Source of the DNA: Terriglobia bacterium
Lineage (GTDB): Bacteria > Acidobacteriota > Terriglobia > JAJPHL01
NCBI GenBank assembly: GCA_021325275.1
Contig: JAJPHL010000054.1
Coordinates: 62,001 to 126,000 of the forward strand
Direction: 5' to 3'
Length of the DNA stretch: 64,000 bases
Shown: positions 43,127 through 51,228 of the stretch, piece by piece
Layout: each line of letters opens with the position of its first letter
How positions within the stretch are numbered: the first letter of the stretch is position 1
Program-made: the position numbers and the translations under genes
Notes under the pieces: model-generated
Told to the model about the DNA's origin: nothing
Seen by the model: the letters and a program-made list of their open reading frames with translations, nothing else
The model's database searches: none

Positions 43127-43507
43127 ATGTCCTGCCCCTTTTTCTACGCTCGAGATCCGCTCAATTCTCCGGGAATTCGCCCGGTTCCACTTGGACGCCT
43201 CCATTCCGGCGAATGCCTTGCGGCCAGCGATCCCGCCACGCCGGCCAATCTTGATCTCTGCAATTTCGGATACGCGCGCGGCGAGTGTCCGCGGTTTCCC
43301 GCGGACGCCGAGGCGGATGCCGTGCGTTTCGCGATCGATCACGTCACGGAGGCGGCGGTCACCGTACGGTATTGTCTCGAGCGCGACCATCGTCCCGCGC
43401 GCCACGGGACGTTGGACGTTACGCCGGGCGCTCCGGAATCGGGAGGAATCGTCGAGCACCTAGCCGCCGTCTATGTCGCTTCATTTTTAGCGAGGAAAAA
43501 ATCGTGA
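43127..43507 (+). CDS. Conserved Cys-rich hypothetical protein
   Basis: A 126-residue protein with four Cys clustered in the first half: Cys3 (MSCPFF), Cys in SGECLA, and the pair in LCNFGYARGECPRFP. The spacing suggests an iron-sulfur or zinc site. I have seen similar CNxGYARGxCxRF-type proteins in Acidobacteriota but know of no function. ATG 43127 starts directly at the first conserved Cys region; a GTG at 43115 would read into repeat R5. The stop overlaps the thioesterase GTG, so the two genes are coupled. Confidence 0.8.
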   Translation: MSCPFFYARDPLNSPGIRPVPLGRLHSGECLAASDPATPANLDLCNFGYARGECPRFPADAEADAVRFAIDHVTEAAVTVRYCLERDHRPARHGTLDVTPGAPESGGIVEHLAAVYVASFLARKKS

Positions 43508-43974
43508 CCGGAAAACCGGTGAAAGAATCGCAATCGGAAATGACCGAATTGGTATTACCGAACGACACAAATCCGCTCGGCGCGCTGCTCGGCGGGCGGC
43601 TGATGCACATGGTCGATATCGCCGCGGCGCTGGCGGGACATCGCCATTCGCGCAGCTATCTCGTCACCGCGGCGGTGGATCACTTGGACTTTCTGCATCC
43701 CGCGCGCATGGGCCAGTTTGTGGTGCTGAAGAGCTCGGTGAATCGTGTGTGGAATACGTCGATGGAGATCGGCGTGAAGGCCTTCGCCGAAGATATCTTG
43801 ACCGGCCGGCGATTGCACATTTGTTCGGCGTATCTCACCTTCGTGGCGCTCGACGAGCAAGGCAACCGCCGCGCGATTCCGCCGCTGATTCCGGAATCGG
43901 ACGACGACAAGCGCCGCTTCGACGAAGCCGGCGAGCGGCGGAAGCATCGTTTGGAGTTGCGGAAACGCGCTTAG
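43504..43974 (+). CDS. Acyl-CoA thioesterase, hotdog fold
   Basis: A 156-residue hotdog thioesterase of the YciA/BFIT type: LPNDTNPLGALLGGRLMHMVDIAAALAGHRHS contains the catalytic Asn/Asp region, followed by AAVDHLDFLHPARMGQFVVLKSSVNRVW. It hydrolyses acyl-CoA to free acid and CoA; chain specificity is unknown. GTG 43504 overlaps the preceding stop; ATG 43540 (MTELVLPNDTNPL) is an alternative that still keeps the whole domain. Confidence 0.93.
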   Translation: MTGKPVKESQSEMTELVLPNDTNPLGALLGGRLMHMVDIAAALAGHRHSRSYLVTAAVDHLDFLHPARMGQFVVLKSSVNRVWNTSMEIGVKAFAEDILTGRRLHICSAYLTFVALDEQGNRRAIPPLIPESDDDKRRFDEAGERRKHRLELRKRA

Positions 43975-44029
43975 TGGGCGTGCGTGGCGCGCTCCATATC
44001 AAAATCAAAAGTGGAAGCCTACGAGCAGG

Positions 44030-45505
44030 TCACCGCGACTGCCCCGCAGAGGGAGACAAGAAGTGCGATCCCGGCATCCTCGCTCCGAATTTGATATCCA
44101 TCATGGTGTTCTTTTCAAACTCTACTTCGGCCCCGCGCCCGACCACGGTCGAATAGGTCGACCACGCGAATCCGTAGTAGCCAAAGGCCATCCCCACGTA
44201 CGGCGAGGTCTGGGAGATGGCAGCTCCCACCATTCCCAGGCCCAAGCCTCCGCCCAGAGTTCGGCCGGAGACATGTGCACCACCGCCCACGTATTTGCCG
44301 GGTTCATCGGCGTCCAGATGGCGCCCTTCGTAGCTGGCGGCGCTGGCAACAACTAGGGAAAGCGCTGGTGCGATGAAACGCGTATTTGACTCCTTGGCCT
44401 TCACGCCGCCCTCCGAATCCACCTGAATGGGAGCCTTCCCGGTTCCCTCCGCCGCTTCCAAGGTCGCCTGCGTTTTCATGGGCGCGAACTGCGGAGCAGC
44501 CGGCCGCAGATTGGCGACTTCCTGCGGTAATTCAATCTTCTGAAAGTTGAACCGAAGCTGGCCGGCGCGATGAAAGTGGCGCGCGCCTCGGGCCAATACC
44601 ACTTCGCCCGTCAATTTGGCGCCCTCGGGAAGCACCAGTTCGTGCTCCGCGGAAAAGAGCGGCGCGGTTACGACCGCTTCCACCACGTCGCCCTGCTTGG
44701 TGGAGGCCGAGTTCAAGGCGGTCAGCAAGCGCACATGAGCGACACTGTCAGGAGCCGGCTGCGTGCCTAGCGCGCCAAAATCCGCGGGCTTGACGGAAGC
44801 GGAGCCGAAATCCAGAGAATCCTGTAATGGCGCATCAAACCGTGTTCCGCGCCGCCAGTACTGCGGGTGATAGGGCGCCTTCGACCACAGGAAGTCGACG
44901 AGTTTTTCTTTCTTATTGGGACCGCGCACAATGTCGGAGAATCCTTTGCCGCGATTGATCGCGCCGTTGATGCGGTCCTTCGCCGTTTGCTTCGCGGTAC
45001 CGAGAATCCCGCCGTTTTGGTCCTGCGGCTGGGCCGTCTGGTCCTTCTTCTTTTTGGGCGAGTTTTTTTTCGCCAAGGGTTCGATGTAGATGGAATTCAG
45101 GCCCATGGTCTCCACGGTATGGGCGGAAAGCTCGCGGCCGTCGGGTAATTTCAACGTAGTGAACTCGATCTGGGCTTTTCGAAGAGGCGTGAAATCGCCG
45201 TTGAGAATGGCGCTGGTCCGCTGCCATTTGTTGACGGGTTCGGTGCGGCTCACTTTACCAAGCACTACGGTTCCGGCGGGGACCACCTGGCGATCAAAGG
45301 CGAAGATCGGCTCCATCAGCTTGGCCTCGACGGGTGCGCCGACCTGCTTGGAAACACGTCCGGTCAGGTAGAGCCGCAGCGGCGCTCCCGACGGAACATG
45401 GAGTGTCATGCTGAATGTGCCCTCCGATGGCACGGTTTGCGCGTCAATGGTGGGCACGAAGAAAGAAGCGACGATTATGGCAAGAACGCTCGGGTTGATT
45501 CTCAT
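44030..45505 (-). CDS. Exported protein with two VirB10-like beta domains, function unknown
   Basis: A 491-residue protein with a signal peptide (MRINPSVLAIIVASFFVPTIDA). Two similar beta-rich segments can be seen: one around residues 60-130 (VPAGTVVLGKVSRTEP ... QIEFTTLKLPDG) and one around 280-360 (LPEGAKLTGEVVLARGARHFHRAG ... RFNFQKIELP). The plan resembles the gated beta-barrel motif of TrbI/VirB10-like proteins. A Lys-rich stretch (KKNSPKKKKDQ) lies between, and the C-terminus is Gly-rich. No secretion genes are nearby. I do not recognise a specific function. ATG 45505 gives the signal peptide. Confidence 0.75.
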   Translation of the reverse strand: MRINPSVLAIIVASFFVPTIDAQTVPSEGTFSMTLHVPSGAPLRLYLTGRVSKQVGAPVEAKLMEPIFAFDRQVVPAGTVVLGKVSRTEPVNKWQRTSAILNGDFTPLRKAQIEFTTLKLPDGRELSAHTVETMGLNSIYIEPLAKKNSPKKKKDQTAQPQDQNGGILGTAKQTAKDRINGAINRGKGFSDIVRGPNKKEKLVDFLWSKAPYHPQYWRRGTRFDAPLQDSLDFGSASVKPADFGALGTQPAPDSVAHVRLLTALNSASTKQGDVVEAVVTAPLFSAEHELVLPEGAKLTGEVVLARGARHFHRAGQLRFNFQKIELPQEVANLRPAAPQFAPMKTQATLEAAEGTGKAPIQVDSEGGVKAKESNTRFIAPALSLVVASAASYEGRHLDADEPGKYVGGGAHVSGRTLGGGLGLGMVGAAISQTSPYVGMAFGYYGFAWSTYSTVVGRGAEVEFEKNTMMDIKFGARMPGSHFLSPSAGQSR

Positions 45506-45757
45506 GGGGCACCTCTGGCCCCCAATGCTATCACTCAGGGCGGGCCATGTCGCGTACTCATCGGTGAACGTCCTACTTGGTCCCCAATGCTCTAATGGAA
45601 CCAAGCCAGTTGGTCACGAGACTGTTGCCGCGCCGAGGCCAAACCGACATCCGTTGACCATTCAAGCTCACCCGTTCACTCCGTTCCGAAGGCCGATGGT
45701 GACATTATCGTTTTCTTTTCGAGGCCGGTGGAGCAATATGCAAAATGGATTCTTACC

Positions 45758-46324
45758 ATGATCGCGGTTTCGGAAACATTCAAGCGAAAACGTCGTCCGT
45801 GGGTGTGGAAGACCGACTTGCTGCTGCGAACCATCGGTCTCCTGCTGTGGTTGGTGGCTTCAGGCTGGGCGGCTCTCAAGCTTCCGGCGTTAGGGTGGAT
45901 GATTTTTGTTCAGTCAACCCCGCAGATCGCCGAGCCCAGCAGCGGGCAACAGAGTGGAGACACGCCGGTAGTGGGTTGGAAAGTGCTCCGGGGTCTGGAT
46001 TACCACACCGGCGCGAAAACTGCGGAACTGGCGCGCCTCGAGGGCACTGTCGTCAGCATTCCGGGATACATCGTGCCGCTGGAAGACGAGACCGATGCGG
46101 TTTCGGAGTTCCTACTGGTACCTTATCTAGGAGCTTGCATCCACGTGCCTCCGCCTCCGGCAAATCAGATGGTCCAGGTGCACGTGTCGTCCGGCAAGAA
46201 GAAGCTGAGCCTGTGGGACGCCGTATTGGTGGAGGGAAAACTGAATGTGGGCGCTTCCCAGAGCGCCTATGGAAATGCCGCGTACTCGATGAACGCGCAG
46301 CGAATCTCGCCCTACCGGCAATAA
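45758..46324 (+). CDS. DUF3299 protein 1, membrane-anchored
   Basis: A 188-residue protein with one N-terminal membrane anchor (about residues 22-50) and a periplasmic DUF3299 domain: GWKVLRGLDYHTG, IPGYIVPLEDE, EFLLVPYLGACIHVPPPPANQ. Cys and His in ACIHVPPPP are conserved in all three paralogues of this cluster (48299 and 51225), suggesting a metal or thiol site. DUF3299 genes travel with DUF2796/ZrgA and MacB-type ABC genes in zinc-regulated loci. ATG 45758 is a weakly supported start; GTG 45728 is possible. The upstream 252-base gap shows no clear promoter. Confidence 0.87.
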   Translation: MIAVSETFKRKRRPWVWKTDLLLRTIGLLLWLVASGWAALKLPALGWMIFVQSTPQIAEPSSGQQSGDTPVVGWKVLRGLDYHTGAKTAELARLEGTVVSIPGYIVPLEDETDAVSEFLLVPYLGACIHVPPPPANQMVQVHVSSGKKKLSLWDAVLVEGKLNVGASQSAYGNAAYSMNAQRISPYRQ

Positions 46325-46333
46325 AGAATCACC

Positions 46334-47719
46334 ATGTCAGCCCTTAAGCTGTCGATCTTGATTGTTTGCGTGTTGCTTGTTCCAACGCCTGCCGTATCCG
46401 CGGCGGACTGGCCGCAATGGCGCGGACCCACGGCCGACGGTATCTCCTTGGAACGCGATCTCCCGGTGCAATGGGACCGCGAGCATAACATTGCTTGGAA
46501 GGCTCGTCTTCCCGGCTTGGGGACATCGACGCCCATTGTGTGGGGCGATCGCATCTTCGTAACCTCGCAGATCGGAGACGGTCCCATCGGTGAAGGTCCC
46601 GTGGCTGGGCCTGCGCGCGACTTTCCGGGTAGTCCGCCGGCGCGCCGCGGCGGCGTCCAGGAGAGAGTTCGTTTTGCAGTGCAGGCGTTTGACCGCGCCG
46701 ATGGCAAGATGGCTTGGGAGTACGTTTTCGACGCCGAAGGCGAACTGCCGCCGACACACACCATGCACAACTTGGCAACGCCGAGCTGCGTCACCGACGG
46801 CAACGTCGTCTACGCCTGGTTTGGCACCGGTCAACTGGTGGCCCTGAGCCTGAATGGCAAGCTCGTCTGGAAACGTCATCTCGGCAAGGAGTATTCGCCC
46901 TTCTTCGTGCTGTGGGGCCACGGCAGTTCGCCACTTCTCTACAAAGACCGCCTGATCTTGCTTTGCGATCACCGGGACGCATCGTATTTGCTGGCTCTGG
47001 ACAAGACCACTGGAGCGCAGCTTTGGAAAGTGGATCGCGGCAAGGATAGACGATCCTACTCGACGCCGGTGGTGATTCCAAGTCCAGACGGCCGCGACCA
47101 GATTCTCGTCAACGGCAAGGAGCGGATCGACGTATACGATGTCGCAACCGGCGAGCTGCGCTGGTACGTGGGGCAAGCGGTGACCCTGGCGGCGCCTTGC
47201 CCCGTGCTGCACGACGGCATGCTATACGTCACGCGCGGGTACAGCAGCGGTCCCTACTCGGCTGTGGAAATCGGCGGTCTCGGCGACGCCAGCTCGCGAG
47301 TGAAGTGGGAAATAAAGACCGGCGCGCCGTACATTACCTCACCACTCTATTATCAGGGCGTGATGTACCTCGCCGGTGAGACGGGCGTGGTGACGGCGGC
47401 GGATGCCGCGGACGGCAAGTCCTTGTGGAAAGCGCGAATCGGCGGTATCTTTTCGGCTTCTCCCGTGGAAGCGGACGGAAAGGTGTACCTGCTGAACGAG
47501 GACGGCGAAACGATTGTGCTGGAGGCCGGCCGGGAACTGAAGATCCTGGCGCGCAACCAGTTGGAGGAGCGCATGCTCGCGTCGCCGGCAATATCGGGCG
47601 GCCAAATTTTTGAGCGCTCCGACGATCATTTGATTTGCATCGGCAAGGCGACAAAACGACGCCCGCTCACGGGCGGAAATCATCCTTTGACGGCTCAGGG
47701 CCCGCCCGCTCATCACTAA
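46334..47719 (+). CDS. Exported PQQ-binding-like beta-propeller protein
   Basis: A 461-residue protein with a signal peptide (KLSILIVCVLLVPTPAVSAA) and an eight-bladed PQQ-type propeller: ADWPQWRGPTADG, IAWKARLPGLGTSTPIVWGDRIFVTS, and repeated W-x-V-D/A-G-x-x-Y blades such as TTGAQLWKVDRG. It resembles BamB-like or acidobacterial propeller proteins of unknown role rather than an alcohol dehydrogenase, since no catalytic Asp/Cys pair is visible. It sits 9 bases after DUF3299 protein 1, inside the metal-related cluster. Confidence 0.9.
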   Translation: MSALKLSILIVCVLLVPTPAVSAADWPQWRGPTADGISLERDLPVQWDREHNIAWKARLPGLGTSTPIVWGDRIFVTSQIGDGPIGEGPVAGPARDFPGSPPARRGGVQERVRFAVQAFDRADGKMAWEYVFDAEGELPPTHTMHNLATPSCVTDGNVVYAWFGTGQLVALSLNGKLVWKRHLGKEYSPFFVLWGHGSSPLLYKDRLILLCDHRDASYLLALDKTTGAQLWKVDRGKDRRSYSTPVVIPSPDGRDQILVNGKERIDVYDVATGELRWYVGQAVTLAAPCPVLHDGMLYVTRGYSSGPYSAVEIGGLGDASSRVKWEIKTGAPYITSPLYYQGVMYLAGETGVVTAADAADGKSLWKARIGGIFSASPVEADGKVYLLNEDGETIVLEAGRELKILARNQLEERMLASPAISGGQIFERSDDHLICIGKATKRRPLTGGNHPLTAQGPPAHH

Positions 47720-47758
47720 TTGCTAGGCCAAACGCACCTTGGAATCCCAAAATACTCC

Positions 47759-48289
47759 ATGCGTTGGATTCCCGCGTTTTTCATGAGTTGTCTCTTGCTC
47801 GCTCCCGCGCCCGCGCGGGCGGCCGATCCGCTGTCGCGCACCCTCCGCGAGCAATACAAGATGATGAAAAACTTCCTGGTATACAGCGGCGACGCCATGC
47901 CGGAAGAACATTACAGCTACAAACTGACCCCCACGTGGCGAACCTTTAGCGAATACATGATCCATGTCGCGGAATCGAACTTCATCTCGTGTTCCACCAT
48001 CCGCATCGTTCCGCAGCCGGACATCAAACTGACGCCGGCGATGAGCAAAGCCGAACTGATGAAGGCCGTCAAGGACTCGTTTGACTTTTGCGATCCCGCA
48101 TTCCTGACCATGACCGATGCAAAGGCGCTCACGCCGATTAAGTCCGGCGACCGCACGCTCGCGCCCGCCGAGGAGATGGTCGCGCTCACCAATTCGCTCT
48201 ACGAGCATTACGGCAATGTGGCTTGTTATCTGCGGATCAAGGGAGTCACGCCGCCCTCCACGCTGCGGACGCAGCGAATCATGCAATGA
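47759..48289 (+). CDS. Exported DinB-like four-helix protein
   Basis: A 176-residue protein with a signal peptide (MRWIPAFFMSCLLLAPAPARA) and a DinB/YfiT-like helical region: EQYKMMKNFLVYSGDAMPEEHYSYKLTPTWRTFSEYMIHVAESN, and a C-terminal ALTNSLYEHYGNVACYLRIKG. The His residues in AEYMIHVAESN- and LYEHYGN-type positions match the metal-binding triad of the family. Exported DinB proteins are common in Acidobacteriota and may bind nickel or zinc. ATG 47759 gives the signal peptide. Confidence 0.85.
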   Translation: MRWIPAFFMSCLLLAPAPARAADPLSRTLREQYKMMKNFLVYSGDAMPEEHYSYKLTPTWRTFSEYMIHVAESNFISCSTIRIVPQPDIKLTPAMSKAELMKAVKDSFDFCDPAFLTMTDAKALTPIKSGDRTLAPAEEMVALTNSLYEHYGNVACYLRIKGVTPPSTLRTQRIMQ

Positions 48290-48298
48290 AAGAGGATT

Positions 48299-48733
48299 AT
48301 GAAAACCCTCCGCTCGTTTGTCGTACTGCTGATCCTTGCCTTCGCGGCGGTCGCCGCCACGCCCGACGCGCCGAAGGTCCAGTGGAAGATGCTGCGCGGC
48401 CTGAACTACAAGACCGGCGACCGTTCCGCCGAATTGAAGGAAGTCGACGGCAAGATCGTAAAGATTCCAGGCTTCATGGTGCCGCTGGAGGACGAAAGTG
48501 ACACCGTTACCGAGTTTTTGCTCGTTCCGTACCAGGGAGCTTGCGTGCACACGCCTCCTCCGCCTCCGAATCAAATCGTGGAAGTAAAAATGGACGGCGG
48601 AAAGAAAGCCAAGTTCGATTTCTGGAACCCCATTTGGGTTCAGGGGAAGCTGGAAATCCAGACCGTCAAAAGCATTTACGGAGATGTGTCCTTTAAGTTG
48701 ACGGGCATGACGATCGAGCCGTACAAGGACTAG
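48299..48733 (+). CDS. DUF3299 protein 2, secreted
   Basis: A 144-residue protein with a signal peptide (MKTLRSFVVLLILAFAAVAA) and a full DUF3299 domain: QWKMLRGLNYKTG, IPGFMVPLEDESD, EFLLVPYQGACVHTPPPPPNQ. The conserved Cys-x-His appears again. AGAGG lies 5 bases before the ATG. Probably periplasmic. It lies directly before the DUF2796/ZrgA-like gene (3 bases), so the two are probably translated together and act together. Confidence 0.92.
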   Translation: MKTLRSFVVLLILAFAAVAATPDAPKVQWKMLRGLNYKTGDRSAELKEVDGKIVKIPGFMVPLEDESDTVTEFLLVPYQGACVHTPPPPPNQIVEVKMDGGKKAKFDFWNPIWVQGKLEIQTVKSIYGDVSFKLTGMTIEPYKD

Positions 48734-48736
48734 AGA

Positions 48737-49240
48737 ATGCGTTTACTCCTCTCACTGTTCTTGACCGCGGCATTGCCGGCGGCCGCCCAGAGTAAAACGA
48801 AACCGCCGCACGTGCATGGCGCCGCCAAGCTGAACATCGCCATAGAAAACAAGACCGTGACGATTCAATTCGAGTCTCCGGCCGATTCGATTGTCGGCTT
48901 CGAGTACACCGCCAAGTCCGACGCCGACAAGGCCAAGCAGGAGGCGGCTCTCGACACGCTCAGGAAGCGAATCGGAGAACTGGTGTTGTTCGAAGTCAAG
49001 TCGGCCTGCCGGTTCACGCCGGGCAAGGTGGCCGTGGAGAAAGATCCCGGCGAAGACCATTCCGATGTGAAGGCGGAGTTCACGGGGACCTGTTCCGGTA
49101 CCTTCCGAGGATCGGTTCTGCATTTTGGTTTTTCTCGCATCTTCCCGCGCGTCGTCGACGTCGACGTTCAACTCCTCAATGGCGAGCAACAGGCCGGGGC
49201 CAAAATCCATAACGACCAAGGGTCGATCGTGCTTCGCTAG
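48737..49240 (+). CDS. DUF2796 / ZrgA-type metal-binding exported protein
   Basis: A 167-residue protein with a signal peptide (MRLLLSLFLTAALPAAA) and the family's N-terminal HVHG motif (PPHVHGAAKLNIAI), followed by FESPADSIVGFEY and the C-terminal RIFPRVVDVDVQLLN. In Vibrio, a DUF2796 protein is the ZrgA component of the ZrgABCDE zinc uptake system. The long His-rich insert typical of that family is missing here; only EDHSD remains. Two Cys (SACRF and GTCSG) could form a disulfide or metal site. It is followed by the ABC ATPase gene. Confidence 0.86.
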   Translation: MRLLLSLFLTAALPAAAQSKTKPPHVHGAAKLNIAIENKTVTIQFESPADSIVGFEYTAKSDADKAKQEAALDTLRKRIGELVLFEVKSACRFTPGKVAVEKDPGEDHSDVKAEFTGTCSGTFRGSVLHFGFSRIFPRVVDVDVQLLNGEQQAGAKIHNDQGSIVLR

Positions 49241-49249
49241 AAACAACGT

Positions 49250-49966
49250 ATGACTACAACCAACCCCGCGGTCGCCGCGGAATCCGCGTTACGACTTCAA
49301 GATGTCTGCTTCTCCTACCGGCCGGATCGTTTGATTCTGCAAATTCCATACATGGAAATTGCCGCGGGGCAAAGCGTATTCATCTTTGGTCCGAGCGGTA
49401 GCGGCAAGACGACGTTGTTGGGGCTGCTCGCCGGCGTTCTGAAGGCGTCGAGCGGCCAAGTCATGGCGCTGGGCCGGGATCTTTCGAAAATGTCCAATTC
49501 CCAGCGCGACCACTTTCGCGGATCGCACGTCGGTTATATTTTCCAGATGTTCAACCTGATTCCGTACCTCACGGTCGAAGAAAATATCGCTTTGCCTTGC
49601 CGTTTGGATTCGGAACGCCGCCACCGTCTCAACGGCGTCCCGTTGCACGATGCGGTGCGCGAAACGGCCTCGCACCTGGGAATCGAGGCGCTGCTCCACG
49701 AGAATGTGACGAATCTCAGCGTCGGCCAGCAGCAACGTGTGGCCGCGGCTCGCTCTCTGATTGGCACCCCGCAACTGGTCATTGCCGACGAGCCAACCTC
49801 CTCGCTGGACTTCGATCGCCGGGAACGATTCATCAAGCTTCTCTTCGAGAATTGCCGGGCCGCGCGCTCGACTTTGATCTTCGTCAGCCACGACCGCACG
49901 CTGATGCCCCTGTTCGAACGGTGTGTTTCGCTGCCAGAACTGAATCGAGCCGCCCAAAGTTTATGA
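49250..49966 (+). CDS. ABC transporter ATPase, MacB/LolD type
   Basis: A 238-residue cytosolic ATPase with Walker A (GPSGSGKTT, about residues 48-56), the GYIFQMFNLIPYLTVEENI Q-loop region, signature NLSVGQQQRVAAARSL and Walker B (LVIADEPTSSLD). This sequence type pairs with FtsX/MacB-like permeases of type VII ABC systems. The stop overlaps the permease ATG by ATGA. The neighbours (ZrgA-like and DUF3299 proteins) suggest a metal-linked envelope function. Confidence 0.95.
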   Translation: MTTTNPAVAAESALRLQDVCFSYRPDRLILQIPYMEIAAGQSVFIFGPSGSGKTTLLGLLAGVLKASSGQVMALGRDLSKMSNSQRDHFRGSHVGYIFQMFNLIPYLTVEENIALPCRLDSERRHRLNGVPLHDAVRETASHLGIEALLHENVTNLSVGQQQRVAAARSLIGTPQLVIADEPTSSLDFDRRERFIKLLFENCRAARSTLIFVSHDRTLMPLFERCVSLPELNRAAQSL

Positions 49967-51228
49967 TTCTCCTATCGCTGGCCTGGCATTCGCTGAAGAA
50001 TCGCAGACTCACAACGGGCCTGACGGTCGTATCGATTGCACTCAGCGTCGCGCTGCTGGTCGGTGTGGATCTGGTGCGGGTCGGCGCACGCGACAGCTTC
50101 GCGAACACTATCAGTCAAACCGACCTGATTGTCGGCGCGCGCGGCGGGTCGTTGACGCTGCTGCTTTACTCTGTGTTCCACATGGGCAGCGCCACCAACA
50201 ACGTGTCGTACCAGTCGTACCTGCATTTCAAGAATCACGCGGCGGTGGAATGGACGATTCCCTACTCGCTCGGCGACAGCCATCGCGGATTTCGCGTGGT
50301 CGGCACGACCAACGATTTTTACGAGCACTTCCACTATCACCGCGACCGCAAGATCGAGTTTGCCGAAGGCCGCATGCCGGACGGCATCTTCGACACCGTG
50401 CTGGGATGGGACGTGGCGCAGGCGCTCCACTACAAGATTGGCGACCCCATTGTCGTGACGCACGGCATCAGCGAAGGCCGGGGCATCCTGCAGCACGACG
50501 ACAAGCCGTTTCACGTGGTGGGCATTCTGGCGCGGACCGCCACGCCGGTGGATCGTTCCGTTTACGTCACGCTCTACGGCATTTCGGCGATGCACATCGA
50601 CTGGGCGGACGGCGGCCCGCCCATGCCCGGCGAGGAAACGCCGGTTTCGAAAATCACCAAGGACAATCTCGAGATCAAGCAGATCACCGCGTTTCTTGTC
50701 CGCTGCAAGTCGCGCATCGACACGCTGGGCTTGCAGCGGGAGATCAATACGTTTGAAGACGAACCGCTGATGGCGATCATCCCGGGCGTCGCGTTGAGCG
50801 AATTGTGGAACACCATTGGATATGCCGAGGAAGCGCTAACTGTCGTTACGTTTTTTGTCCTCGTCGTGGGACTGCTCGGAATGCTCGTGTCCCTATACAC
50901 ATCGTTGAATGAACGGCGCCGCGAGATGGCGATCCTGCGAGCGGTCGGCGCCGGCCCGCGCAAGGTGATTTTCCTGTTGGTACTGGAGTCGGGACTCCTG
51001 GCGCTTGCCGGCACCTTCCTCGGCGTGACGGGCATTTATGCCGTTTCGGCGTTGACGCAGCCGCTCGTCGAACATCGCTTCGGGATGTTTATTCCCGTCA
51101 CGCCCCCTTCGACGACGGGCTACGTCTATATCTGCGCCGTGGTCGTGGCCGGCCTTTTGATCGGCACTGTCCCGGCCGTCAAGGCGTATCGCAACGCACT
51201 AGCCGATGGTCTGAGTATACGAGTATGA
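49963..51228 (+). CDS. ABC permease, FtsX/MacB type
   Basis: A 421-residue permease with one N-terminal helix (residues 18-40), a large periplasmic domain (about 45-280) rich in Asp/His such as the DFYEHFHYHRDRK stretch, and three C-terminal helices with the FtsX pattern (RRREMAILRAVGAGPRKVIFLLVLESG). FtsX-type permeases generally drive efflux or mechanical work across the envelope, unlike classical zinc importers. ATG 49963 overlaps the ATPase stop, and the stop overlaps DUF3299 protein 3. Confidence 0.93.
   Translation: MILLSLAWHSLKNRRLTTGLTVVSIALSVALLVGVDLVRVGARDSFANTISQTDLIVGARGGSLTLLLYSVFHMGSATNNVSYQSYLHFKNHAAVEWTIPYSLGDSHRGFRVVGTTNDFYEHFHYHRDRKIEFAEGRMPDGIFDTVLGWDVAQALHYKIGDPIVVTHGISEGRGILQHDDKPFHVVGILARTATPVDRSVYVTLYGISAMHIDWADGGPPMPGEETPVSKITKDNLEIKQITAFLVRCKSRIDTLGLQREINTFEDEPLMAIIPGVALSELWNTIGYAEEALTVVTFFVLVVGLLGMLVSLYTSLNERRREMAILRAVGAGPRKVIFLLVLESGLLALAGTFLGVTGIYAVSALTQPLVEHRFGMFIPVTPPSTTGYVYICAVVVAGLLIGTVPAVKAYRNALADGLSIRV

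Noticed and set aside
45506-45757. Zur box upstream of the Zrg-like cluster
   Set aside because: I looked for an AT-rich palindrome of the Zur type and saw none convincing; only ATGGTGACATTATCG-like fragments.
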